Assembly (NCBI RefSeq): GCF_021922985.1 | Contig: NZ_CP040788.1 | Coordinates: forward strand, 930,001 to 994,000 | Reading direction: 5' to 3' | DNA: 64,000 bases | Origin: Clavibacter michiganensis subsp. tessellarius | Lineage (GTDB): Bacteria > Actinomycetota > Actinomycetes > Actinomycetales > Microbacteriaceae | Part shown: one piece after another, positions 52,223-59,502 of the stretch | Position numbering within the stretch: the stretch's first letter is position 1 | How the letters are laid out: every line of letters starts with the position of its first letter | Notes under the pieces: generated by a model | Databases searched by the model: none | Told to the model about the DNA's origin: nothing | Seen by the model: the letters and a program-made list of their open reading frames with translations, nothing else | Translations under genes and position numbers: made by a program

Positions 52223-53136
52223 GCGCGCACGGCGCGAGCCCGGATGCGCGCGACGCGAGACCGGATGCGCGCGACGACGACCTGGTCGCGCGCCTGCGGG
52301 CCGCGGGCTGCGTGTTCGCCGAGGAGGAGGCCGCGCTGCTCGTCGCCGAGGCGGCGCACCGCCATCCCGACCACGGCTCCGGCCCGGGCGCCGGGCGGGA
52401 CGGACGCGCGGAGGGGCTCGAGCGCATGGTCGCGGCCCGCGTCGACGGGGAGCCCCTCGAGACGGTCCTCGGCTGGGCCGCGTTCGCGGGACGGCGGATC
52501 ATCGTGCGCCCCGGCGTGTTCGTGCCGCGCCGACGCACGGAACGCCTCGCGCGGGCGGCGGTGGCCGCGGCGGGCGAGGTCGCGCATGCGGTCGTCGTCG
52601 ACCTGTGCTGCGGCTCGGGTGCCATCGCCGCCGTGCTCGCGGACGACGCGCCGGGCGCGGTCGTGCACGCGGCCGACGTGGATCCCGTCGCCGTCGCGTG
52701 CGCGGCGGAGAACCTCGTCCCGCGCGGGGCCTCGGTGCACCAGGGCGACCTGATGGCGGCGTTGCCCGCGACGCTGCAGGGCGGGATCGACGTCCTGGTG
52801 GCCAACGTGCCCTACGTGCCGCGCGCCGGGCTCGACCTCATGCCGCCCGAGGCCCGCCTGCACGAGCCGGAGGCGACGCGCGACGGCGGGGTCGACGGGC
52901 TCGACGTGCTGCGGCGCGTGGCGCGGGGGAGCGGCCCGTGGCTCGCGCCCGACGGGCTCCTCCTCGTCGAGGTCGCGGACGCGCAGGTCGACGCCGCCCT
53001 CGACGCGATCGCGCGCGCCGGCCTCGAGGCGCGGGTCGAGCCCGGCGACGCGAGCGACGCGCAAGACCCGGGCGACGACGCGGCCGAGGACGAGGACGAC
53101 GGCACGCGGGTCGTGACCGGCCGACGCCGCCGCTGA
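52117..53136 (+). CDS. PrmC/HemK-like protein N5-glutamine methyltransferase (start uncertain)
   Basis: A SAM-dependent methyltransferase of the HemK family. From about 52255 it has DDDLVARLRAAGCVFAEEEAALL (helical N-domain), then VVVDLCCGSGAIAAVLADD (SAM-binding glycine motif), and VLVANVPYVPR, where the usual NPPY reads NVPY. That variant is common in the actinobacterial paralogue group. The C-terminus ends with RVVTGRRRR. The only ATG in frame, at 52117, overlaps the MarR-like gene by 106 nt and would add about 46 unconserved residues. GTG 52312 would cut the N-domain. The true start is therefore unresolved, and a non-standard start near the MarR stop cannot be excluded. Confidence 0.8.
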   Translation: MDGAGRASVEAPGARRRPAARRGALGAPARHGRHLSAHGASPDARDARPDARDDDLVARLRAAGCVFAEEEAALLVAEAAHRHPDHGSGPGAGRDGRAEGLERMVAARVDGEPLETVLGWAAFAGRRIIVRPGVFVPRRRTERLARAAVAAAGEVAHAVVVDLCCGSGAIAAVLADDAPGAVVHAADVDPVAVACAAENLVPRGASVHQGDLMAALPATLQGGIDVLVANVPYVPRAGLDLMPPEARLHEPEATRDGGVDGLDVLRRVARGSGPWLAPDGLLLVEVADAQVDAALDAIARAGLEARVEPGDASDAQDPGDDAAEDEDDGTRVVTGRRRR

Positions 53137-53287
53137 CCGGCCGGCACCACGTCGCGGGCCGAGGGGGAGGCGCGCCGCGCATCCGCACCCCGCTGCGGAT
53201 ATCGTTGCCTCCTGTCCACAACCCGCTCGGCGGCCGGCCGGTCCTCCCTAGGGTCCAGGTGTCCCATCCACCGTACGAGAGGCACCA

Positions 53288-54583
53288 GTGACCCCCACCC
53301 CATCCCGTCCCGACGCGTCCGTCCGCACGACGCCGTCCCTCCCGAACCGCGACGCCCGCCGTCGCCCCCGTCGCGGCCTCGCCGCCCTCGCGTCGGCCGC
53401 CGCCCTCGTCACCGCCGTCGCCGTCGGCCTCCCGGCGGGCTCCGCATCCGCCGCCGCCCCGAGCACGCCCGTCCCCGGCATGCAGGTCCCCGCGCTCAAG
53501 GACGTCCTCGGCGCCGCCGGCATCGAGCACGTCGGCGTGGCGATGGGCAGCGGCGAGGTGCAGGGCACCTCGGCCGACCTCATCGCCCGCCACTTCAACG
53601 CCATGACCCCGGAGAACGAGGGCAAGGCCGACGCCATCCAGCCCGTCGAGGGCCGCTTCGACTTCACCGGCGTCGACAAGCTCCTCGACTTCGCCGACGC
53701 CCACGGCATGAAGATGTACTTCCACGTCGACTTCTGGATGCCGCAGACGCCCGCCTGGTTCTTCCTCGACAACGGCCGTCCGCTCACGAACAGCCCCGCC
53801 GACCAGGCGCTGCTCAAGGCGCGCATGGAGGCCCACGTCAAGGCGATCTCCGACCACATCGCGTCCCGCTACCCGAACGGGAACAGCCCCATCTGGGCGA
53901 TGGACGTCGTCAACGAGGTCATCGACGACGGCCCCAACGCGAACCCGCACCACATGAAGGACACCCGCTGGTTCCAGGTGCTGGGCGAGGGCTTCGTCGA
54001 CGAGGGCTTCCAGCTCGCGAAGAAGTACTTCCCGGGCGTGAAGCTCTTCATCAACGAGTACAACACCGACTCGCCGAGCAAGCGCACCGACTACCTCGGG
54101 CTGATCTCCGCCCTCCTCCAGCGCGGCATCCCGGTCGAGGGCGTGTCGCAGCAGAGCCACATCGGGCTCCGCACCGACATCGAGCAGCTGAGGAACACGA
54201 TCCACGCGGTGAAGGCCCTCGATCCGAACCTCATCGAGGCCATCTCCGAGCTCGACGTCGGCGCCTCGCAGGCGGCCGCGACCGGCAACAGCCAGAACCG
54301 CGCGCACACGGCGCCGATCTACTCGAACCCGGACGACACCGCCGCGGCCGTGGGCTGGGTCTACAAGGACCTGTTCACGATGATCCGGCAGGAGGCCGCG
54401 AACCTCGACTCGGTCACCTTCTGGGGATCGGACAACTCGCGCACCTGGCTGCACAGCCCGTCGATCGACCAGCCGTGGGACCAGCCGCTCCCGTTCGGGG
54501 TGAACCAGGAGGCCATGCCCGCCTACTGGGGCATCGTGGACCCGTCGAAGCTCCCGGCGCGTCCGCCGCTGCCGGAGGCCTGA
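53288..54583 (+). CDS. Secreted GH10 endo-1,4-beta-xylanase, first paralogue
   Basis: A 431-residue secreted protein. A long Arg-rich N-terminus with a hydrophobic core (LAALASAAALVTAVAVGLP) and SASAA cleavage region suggests a signal peptide of about 55 residues. The GH10 barrel follows: FNAMTPENEGK, the acid/base Glu210 in WAMDVVNEVIDD, SQQSHIGL, and the nucleophile Glu321 in AISELDVG. The subsite -1 motif FWHSQ of most GH10 enzymes reads FWMPQ (Met151), an unusual change. GTG start with GAGAGG upstream. No carbohydrate-binding module is present. It lies 170 nt upstream of a paralogue, separated by a strong terminator. Clavibacter is known to have paired GH10 xylanases (xysA, xysB); assignment of which is which is left open. 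Confidence 0.92.
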   Translation: MTPTPSRPDASVRTTPSLPNRDARRRPRRGLAALASAAALVTAVAVGLPAGSASAAAPSTPVPGMQVPALKDVLGAAGIEHVGVAMGSGEVQGTSADLIARHFNAMTPENEGKADAIQPVEGRFDFTGVDKLLDFADAHGMKMYFHVDFWMPQTPAWFFLDNGRPLTNSPADQALLKARMEAHVKAISDHIASRYPNGNSPIWAMDVVNEVIDDGPNANPHHMKDTRWFQVLGEGFVDEGFQLAKKYFPGVKLFINEYNTDSPSKRTDYLGLISALLQRGIPVEGVSQQSHIGLRTDIEQLRNTIHAVKALDPNLIEAISELDVGASQAAATGNSQNRAHTAPIYSNPDDTAAAVGWVYKDLFTMIRQEAANLDSVTFWGSDNSRTWLHSPSIDQPWDQPLPFGVNQEAMPAYWGIVDPSKLPARPPLPEA

Positions 54584-54600
54584 TCACCTCCTGAGTCACC

Positions 54601-54639
54601 ACAGCGGCCCCCGTCCTCGTCGAGGACGGGGGCCGCTGT
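54601..54639 (+). terminator. Terminator after the first xylanase gene
   Basis: A near-perfect 19-bp stem (ACAGCGGCCCCCGTCCTCG with its complement) begins 18 nt after the stop codon. Confidence 0.85.
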
Positions 54640-54661
54640 GCGTTCGTTGCCATACGCAACA

Positions 54662-54679
54662 AAGGTTTTCGAATACCTT
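54662..54679. promoter_or_regulatory. Operator-like near-palindrome before the second xylanase
   Basis: AAGGTTTTCGAATACCTT is symmetric at 16 of 18 positions with a central CG, the pattern of LacI-type operators. It overlaps a possible -35 (TTGCCC, 54678-54683) that is 18 nt before TACGGT (54702-54707). Another small inverted repeat (GTTGC-n5-GCAAC) lies at 54646-54660. Confidence 0.5.
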
Positions 54680-54753
54680 GCCCCCCGCAGGGGAGGGTGC
54701 CTACGGTGCGAGCATCCGACACCGAAGTCGGACCACATGGAAGGTGTTCGACG

Positions 54754-56748
54754 ATGAGCATTCCCCGCACCACCACGTCCGCGCTCGCGGACGTCAGCCC
54801 TCCGAGCCCCGGCCGCAGCGGCCTCGGGGCCCGCCCGCGACGCGACCGCCGCCGCGGCCTCGCCGCCCTCACCGCCCTCGGCCTCCTCGCCGCAGCGGGC
54901 GCCCTGACCGCCCCCGCCGCCCAGGCCGCCGACCGGGTCCCGGCCGGGGTCGGATCCGACTTCGAGTCCGGCACGGACGGCTGGGCCCCGCGGGGCGACG
55001 GTGTCCGCATCGCCCCGAGCACCGAGGCGCGCACCGGGTCCGGCAGCCTCCTCGTCACCGACCGCACGCAGGAGTGGCACGGCGCCGCCCTCGACGTCAC
55101 GTCGTCGCTCGCCGTCGGCCAGGAGGTCGAGGTCACCGTGTGGGCGCGCCTCGCGCCGGGGGAGGAGCCCGCGTCGCTCAAGGTCTCCGTGCAGCGGGAC
55201 ACCGGCGGCGGCAGCGGCTACGACGGGGTCGCCGGAGCCGCCGCGCGCGTCACCGCCGACGCGTGGACCGAGCTGACGGGCACCTACACGCTCGGCGGAC
55301 CGGTCGACAAGGCGCAGGTCTACGTGGAGGGCACCGTCGGCGCCGACTTCCTCCTCGACGACTTCCAGCTGGGCGACGCCGTGGGCACGCCCGTGCAGAC
55401 CGACATCCCGGCGCTCAAGGACGTCCTCGGTGCCCGCGGCATCGAGCACGTCGGCGTCGCCATCGACGGCCGCGAGACCGTCGGCGCGGGCGCCGACCTC
55501 GTGAGCCGCCAGTTCGACGCCTTCACGCCGGAGAACGCCGGGAAGCCCGAGAGCGTCCAGCCGGAGGAGGGGCGGTTCACGTTCGCGCAGATCGACCAGC
55601 TGCTCGACTACGCCGACCGGACGGGCACGAAGGTCTACTACCACGTGCTGTTCTGGCACTCGCAGACGCCCGCGTGGTTCTTCCTCGACGGCGACCGCCC
55701 GCTCACCGACAGCCCCGCCGACCAGGCGATCCTCCGGGCGCGCATGGAGGCGCACGTGAAGGGCATCTCGGACCACGTGGCGGCCCGCTACCCGGACGGC
55801 GGCAGCCCGATCTGGGCGATGGACGTCGTGAACGAGGTCATCGACGACGGCCCCAACGACAACGCGCACGACATGCGCGACAGCCGCTGGTACCAGGTGC
55901 TGGGGGAGGGCTTCGTCGACGAGGGCTTCCGCCTGGCGCGCGCCTACTTCCCGGGCGTGAAGCTCTTCATCAACGACTACAACACGGAGCTGCCGACCAA
56001 GCGCGCCGACTACCTCGAGCTGATCTCCGCGCTCGTCGCCCGCGGCGTGCCGATCGACGGGGTGGGCCACCAGGCGCACGTCGACTTCGCGCGGCCCGTC
56101 TCGTGGTTGCGCGACTCGATCCGCGCGGTGGAGCGCATCGACACGCGCCTGCTGCAGGCGATCACGGAGCTCGACGTGAACGCGTCGAACCAGAACGAGG
56201 GCGCCGACGTGAGCGGGGCGCCGCAGGATCCGTACACGCCGGTGTACGCGGACGACGCCGAGGCGGGGGCGGAGGTCGGCTACTACTACCGCGACCTCTT
56301 CCAGATGATCCGGCAGCAGGCCGCGTCGATCGACTCGATCACCTTCTGGGGCGTGAGCAACGCGCGCAGCTGGCTGCGCACGTGGCCCATCGCGCGACCG
56401 TGGGAGCAGCCGCTCCCGTTCGACGACGCCCTGCAGGCGGCTCCCGCCTACTGGGGGATCGTGGACGCGAAGAGGCTGCCGGCGCGTCCGGCCGACCTCT
56501 CGGCGCCGCGCATCGCGGACGTGGACGACATCGCCGCGGTGGCGACCAAGGCCACGGGCACGCGCGTCCCGTACGCGCTGCCGTCGGCCATCGACACCCG
56601 CGACGGGAACGTGCGCGTGGTGTGCGACCCGCCGCGCAGCGGGGTCTTCCCGGTGGGGACGACCACGGTCACCTGCACGGCGGAGGACCGCGCCGGCAAC
56701 GTGCGGACGACCACGTTCGACGTGGTGGTGACGCGCGCCGGCAGCTGA
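54754..56748 (+). CDS. Secreted GH10 endo-1,4-beta-xylanase with CBM-like and HYR domains
   Basis: A 664-residue secreted xylanase. After an Arg-rich start and signal core (GLAALTALGLLAAAGALTAPAAQAA, cut to the cleavage motif AAQAA near residue 60) comes a CBM4/9-like beta-sandwich (about 65-210, SDFESGTDGWAPRGDG). The GH10 barrel follows (about 215-580) with FWHSQTPAWFF (His302), WAMDVVNEVIDD (acid/base) and AITELDVNAS (nucleophile). At the C-terminus there is a HYR-type domain with VVCDPPRSGVFPVGTTTVTC and DRAGN. The ATG at 54754 has GGAAGGTG upstream. A palindrome before the promoter suggests sugar-responsive control. Sequence and intact catalytic residues make it the more conventional enzyme of the pair. 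Confidence 0.93.
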   Translation: MSIPRTTTSALADVSPPSPGRSGLGARPRRDRRRGLAALTALGLLAAAGALTAPAAQAADRVPAGVGSDFESGTDGWAPRGDGVRIAPSTEARTGSGSLLVTDRTQEWHGAALDVTSSLAVGQEVEVTVWARLAPGEEPASLKVSVQRDTGGGSGYDGVAGAAARVTADAWTELTGTYTLGGPVDKAQVYVEGTVGADFLLDDFQLGDAVGTPVQTDIPALKDVLGARGIEHVGVAIDGRETVGAGADLVSRQFDAFTPENAGKPESVQPEEGRFTFAQIDQLLDYADRTGTKVYYHVLFWHSQTPAWFFLDGDRPLTDSPADQAILRARMEAHVKGISDHVAARYPDGGSPIWAMDVVNEVIDDGPNDNAHDMRDSRWYQVLGEGFVDEGFRLARAYFPGVKLFINDYNTELPTKRADYLELISALVARGVPIDGVGHQAHVDFARPVSWLRDSIRAVERIDTRLLQAITELDVNASNQNEGADVSGAPQDPYTPVYADDAEAGAEVGYYYRDLFQMIRQQAASIDSITFWGVSNARSWLRTWPIARPWEQPLPFDDALQAAPAYWGIVDAKRLPARPADLSAPRIADVDDIAAVATKATGTRVPYALPSAIDTRDGNVRVVCDPPRSGVFPVGTTTVTCTAEDRAGNVRTTTFDVVVTRAGS

Positions 56749-56758
56749 CCGCCGCTCG

Positions 56759-56796
56759 CGGATCCCGCGCCGTCCTCCCGGACGGCGCGGGATCCG
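56759..56796. terminator. Bidirectional terminator after the second xylanase
   Basis: A perfect 17-bp stem with a TCCC loop, between the xylanase stop codon and the convergent membrane-protein gene. Confidence 0.8.
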
Positions 56797-56800
56797 TGCG

Positions 56801-57307
56801 TCAGCGCAGCGCGGAGATGACCAGCACCAGCGCCGCGAAGCCGACGATGGTCCACGGCATGAGCAGCAGCACCGAGGAGGCGACCCGCCAGCGCCGGTCC
56901 GCGTCGCGGGAGAGACGCTCCCGGAGCGCCTCGGCGACGGCCTGCCGGGACAGGGAGACGGACAGCGCGGCCGCGGCGACCAGCAGGCCCGCCCCGCTCG
57001 CGATCGCGGCCGGCGCCATGTCGGCGCTGCCGTCGATCCAGGCGGACCCGCTGAGGGCCACGAGGACGAACGTGGCGATGAGCGCGAGGACGATGAGCGC
57101 CGGGGCCCCGGCGGGGGACTCGTCGTCGGGATCCGCGATGGCCGCGGCGTAGACGACGGGGTCGCCGAACGCCGTGCCGGCGTCGCCCCCGGCCTCGCGC
57201 ACGTGCTGCCGCACGGTGTCGACCGCCTCCTCGATCCGGTCGGGGGCCATGTGCCTCCTGTCCAGCTCGGTGCCGAACTCGTCGATCCACCTGTCGGTCG
57301 TGTCCAT
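56801..57307 (-). CDS. Membrane protein paired with padR (HAAS-like)
   Basis: A 168-residue protein with a soluble N-terminal helical domain (about 1-70, IDEFGTELDRRHMAPDRIEEAVDTVRQH) and three to four hydrophobic segments (about 70-90, 100-125 and 145-168). The soluble part followed by membrane helices resembles the DUF1700/HAAS-type proteins that are encoded next to PadR regulators and act as membrane anchors or anti-regulators. The ATG overlaps the last base of the padR stop (TGATG), so the two are translationally coupled. The role is unknown. Confidence 0.75.
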   Translation of the reverse strand: MDTTDRWIDEFGTELDRRHMAPDRIEEAVDTVRQHVREAGGDAGTAFGDPVVYAAAIADPDDESPAGAPALIVLALIATFVLVALSGSAWIDGSADMAPAAIASGAGLLVAAAALSVSLSRQAVAEALRERLSRDADRRWRVASSVLLLMPWTIVGFAALVLVISALR

Positions 57308-57681
57308 CAGCTGCTCCTGTCGATCTCGTTGAATGCGTCGGCCGTGCCCGTGAAGCGCGCCCACGCCTCGCGGAGCCGTGCCGCGTGCGCGTGGCCGTCC
57401 TCGGTGAGGACGAAGTACTTGCGGCCGGGGCCCCCGTCGCCCGGGCGCCATTCCGTCGCGACGAGCCGCCGGCGCTCCAGCCGCGCGAGCAGGGGGTAGA
57501 GGCCGCTGCCGGTCACGCCCCGGAACCCGGCCCGTTCGAGCCGCGTCAGCATGGCGTAGCCGTAGGACGGCCCGTCCCTCAGGGAGGTGAGGACGAGGAG
57601 GGGGAGGAGCGCCCTCACCCATTCGCCGCTCGGCTCCAGGGCGGGCGACGTCCCCGCCTCGTGCCCGTCGTCGTGATCCAT
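57307..57681 (-). CDS. PadR family transcriptional regulator
   Basis: A 124-residue winged-helix repressor. The pattern VLTSLRDGPSYGYAMLTRLERAG, GSGLYPLLARLERRRLVATEW, and the wing GPGRKYFVLTEDG is diagnostic of PadR; the C-terminal helix is short. PadR repressors usually bind lipophilic compounds and often control ABC exporters and bacteriocin loci. It is divergent from the bacteriocin precursor gene 300 nt away, and a perfect inverted repeat lies 30-51 nt before its start. The neighbourhood suggests that it senses or regulates the bacteriocin cluster, but this is inferred from location. Confidence 0.88.
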   Translation of the reverse strand: MDHDDGHEAGTSPALEPSGEWVRALLPLLVLTSLRDGPSYGYAMLTRLERAGFRGVTGSGLYPLLARLERRRLVATEWRPGDGGPGRKYFVLTEDGHAHAARLREAWARFTGTADAFNEIDRSS

Positions 57682-57710
57682 GACTAGATCGTGTCCCGGA
57701 CTAGTCGCTC

Positions 57711-57732
57711 TCGATACCGACGAAGGTATCGA
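57711..57732. promoter_or_regulatory. Inverted repeat, probable PadR operator
   Basis: TCGATACC-n6-GGTATCGA is perfectly symmetric. It lies 30 nt upstream of the padR start codon and overlaps the -35/spacer position implied by a possible -10 (TAGTCC, minus strand, 57698-57703). Autoregulation of padR and control of the divergent bacteriocin promoter are both possible. Confidence 0.6.
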
Positions 57733-57980
57733 CCTCCGGGACCGGGTTCCTCGGCCGTCGTGGCGGCCCGTCCCCGCCGCGCCGGCGCCGCGGGTCCCCG
57801 CGGGGCCCGGTCCGGGGCATCCCATCGGACCATCGCGAGTAGACGTACGTCGTCCCGCGCTGGCCGTGAGGAGGCGGCCCCCGCGGACGGTCCTGCCTAG
57901 CGTGGGCCGTGCACCAGGCATCGAGCACCCGCACCTGCCACGGACGGGTCCACCTGGTGCCGGATCAGGAAGTTGTCACC
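57733..57980 (+). promoter_or_regulatory. Upstream region of the bacteriocin precursor gene
   Basis: About 250 nt without a supported gene. It holds a palindrome GACGTACGTC (57842-57851), a TAGCGT box (57898-57903), a long-range stem GCACCAGG/CCTGGTGC (57911-57918 with 57953-57960) and the ribosome-binding AGGAAG (57967-57972), 8 nt before the ATG. The TAGCGT box lies 5 nt before an in-frame GTG (57909), which would give a 24-residue N-terminal extension if translated leaderless. Confidence 0.5.
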
Positions 57981-58286
57981 ATGAGCGCCATCAGCACGGA
58001 CATCACGAACTCGAGCCGGACGTCCACCTGGAAGGTGGCGGCCGTCGGGGCCGCACTCGCCTTCGCCGTCGTCGGACTCGTCGTCACCGGCTTCGACCCC
58101 ATGTGGATCGCCGGATCGCTCGGCATCAGCGCCGCTGCCGCGAGCCAGATCGTGGCGGCCATCAAGGCCGGCCGGACGGCCGTGACGGTCGTCGCGGCGA
58201 TCGCGGGCGCGGGAGTCGCATCCGCCATCACCGCGACCATCGCGTTCATCGCGATCAGCTGGGCCGCCGGTCCCGCCATCGCCTGA
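57981..58286 (+). CDS. Probable circular bacteriocin precursor (uberolysin/carnocyclin/AS-48-like)
   Basis: A 101-residue peptide. Residues 1-40 form a leader with a hydrophilic start and a hydrophobic helix (VAAVGAALAFAVVGLVVTG, 19-37). From about Met41/Trp42/Ile43 the rest is almost purely Ala/Ile/Val/Gly with only Lys62 and Arg65 charged. The stretch IAGSLGISAAAASQIVAAIK aligns by eye with the first helix of circular bacteriocins (compare the FGIPAAVAGTVLNVVEAG of AS-48 and the LAGYTGIASGTAKKVV of uberolysin). A Gly-rich turn and two further helices follow. Predicted mature length of 59-61 residues fits the 58-70 range of the class. The ATG has AGGAAG 8 nt upstream. Exact cleavage and ring closure cannot be read from sequence, and the very low net charge is atypical. 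Confidence 0.8.
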   Translation: MSAISTDITNSSRTSTWKVAAVGAALAFAVVGLVVTGFDPMWIAGSLGISAAAASQIVAAIKAGRTAVTVVAAIAGAGVASAITATIAFIAISWAAGPAIA

Positions 58287-58299
58287 CGATCGCCCCACC

Positions 58300-58330
58300 G
58301 GGGGTCGGACGTCCGGTACGTCCGACCCCC
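58300..58330 (+). terminator. Hairpin after the bacteriocin precursor gene
   Basis: A perfect 13-bp stem (GGGGGTCGGACGT with its complement) with a 5-nt loop, 14 nt after the precursor stop codon. It probably causes partial termination or protects the precursor mRNA, so that the precursor is made in excess over the transport genes. Confidence 0.75.
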
Positions 58331-58366
58331 TCTCCTCACCCAGAGCATCAGAGATCGAGGCCATCC

Positions 58367-58894
58367 ATGTCGTCCACCTCCCTGGAGCACCGCTCCGCCG
58401 CCCGCCCGACGACCGTGACGGCGGCGTTCTGGCTCGTCCTGCTCTCCGCGGCGGTCGCGGCCGTCTCCGCGTTCCTGGCCATCCAGGCCCTCCTCTCGGC
58501 CGAGGGCTCGGAGGAGCTCCGCCGGACGATCGAGGCGACACCGGAGGCCGCGGGAGGCGACATCGACATGGAGTCGCTCGTGGGCATCGCCCGTGCGACC
58601 GCGGTCGCCATCCAGGTCCTCCTCATCGTGGTGTCGATGGCGATCGCCCTGTGGATCGCGTTCGCGATGCGCTCCGGCCGCGCGTACATCCGCATCGTCG
58701 CGGTCGTGCTGGCCGTGTTCCAGGCGGTGGGCACCGTGACGGCCCCGTCGCCCGCCTCCGTCGTCAGCCTCGCTCTCATCGTCGGCGCGCTCGTGCTCAT
58801 CTGGGCTCCGGCCTCCAGCCGCTACGTCGCGGAGCGCACGGCGGCGCGACGCCGTCCGCAGGACCCCGCGCGCGAGCCGTCGTTCGTCGGATGA
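58367..58894 (+). CDS. Unknown four-helix membrane protein of the bacteriocin cluster
   Basis: A 175-residue protein with four predicted transmembrane helices (about residues 18-43, 78-106, 111-131 and 135-152), a loop with acidic residues (SEELRRTIEATPEAAGGDIDMES) and an Arg-rich C-terminal tail. The helix arrangement resembles small DUF2975-like or DUF4386-like proteins but no family can be assigned with confidence. Its ATG has GAGG 6 nt upstream, and its stop overlaps the SpoIIM-like start (ATGA). Position between precursor and SpoIIM gene suggests a role in maturation, export or immunity. This is inferred. Confidence 0.7.
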   Translation: MSSTSLEHRSAARPTTVTAAFWLVLLSAAVAAVSAFLAIQALLSAEGSEELRRTIEATPEAAGGDIDMESLVGIARATAVAIQVLLIVVSMAIALWIAFAMRSGRAYIRIVAVVLAVFQAVGTVTAPSPASVVSLALIVGALVLIWAPASSRYVAERTAARRRPQDPAREPSFVG

Positions 58895-59502
58895 CGACCA
58901 CCCCGGCCGTGCGCAGGGGCGCCGTCGCGGCCCCTCCCCGCCCGAAGGCCTACCTGCTGTCCGCCTCCGTCGTGCTGGTGCTCGCGGGAGCGGGCTCCGC
59001 CGCCGGCGCCGTGGCGATGACGGGCATCGCGATCCCCGGCGCGTCCGGGGTCCGCGCCGGGCTGGCGGGGAGGAGCGGATTCGACGAGACGCTCCTCGGC
59101 GTCCTGGCCGCGAACGTGCCCGTCGCCGCCTCCCTCGCCGCCGGCCTCGTCACGTTCGGCGCGGTCTCCGCGCTCTTCGCCGTGCTGCTCGGCGTCTACC
59201 TCGGCGCCACGGTCGCCGGATCGGTCAACACCGTCGGCGCCGGGCCCCTGCTCGACTCCGTGGGCGCCTACGTGGGCCTGGAGATGCTGGGCCTCCTCCT
59301 CGCCGGCGTGGCCGGCATGCTGCCCGCCGCGCACGTCGTGCTCGGGATGAGGGGCGTGCGCAGCAGCGCGTGGCGCCGGTACCTGTCGGCCCTCGCGCCC
59401 GCCGCCGTCCTGCTCGGGATCGGCCTCGCGCTGCTGGCCGTCGGGGCGGTCGTCGAGGCCACGGTCATCACGGCGAGCGGATCCGGGCTGGGCGAGAGGT
59501 GA
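58891..59502 (+). CDS. SpoIIM/DUF95-family membrane protein
   Basis: A 203-residue protein with about five hydrophobic segments. The pattern LLGVLAANVPVAASLAAGLVTFGAVSALFAVLLGVYLGA is characteristic of SpoIIM/DUF95 (N-x-P in the second helix: ANVPVA); GLEMLGLLLAGVAGMLPAAHVVLG is the matching E-G-type region. DUF95 proteins occur in nearly all circular bacteriocin loci and are needed for maturation or secretion, although their exact action is unknown. Its ATG overlaps the preceding stop codon and its stop overlaps the ATPase start, so the genes are translationally coupled. Confidence 0.83.
   Translation: MTTTPAVRRGAVAAPPRPKAYLLSASVVLVLAGAGSAAGAVAMTGIAIPGASGVRAGLAGRSGFDETLLGVLAANVPVAASLAAGLVTFGAVSALFAVLLGVYLGATVAGSVNTVGAGPLLDSVGAYVGLEMLGLLLAGVAGMLPAAHVVLGMRGVRSSAWRRYLSALAPAAVLLGIGLALLAVGAVVEATVITASGSGLGER

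Noticed and set aside
57981..58286. Lantibiotic or other ribosomal peptide such as michiganin
   Set aside because: The peptide has no cysteine and few Ser/Thr in the mature part, and no LanB/LanC/LanM-like gene is present; a circular bacteriocin fits better.
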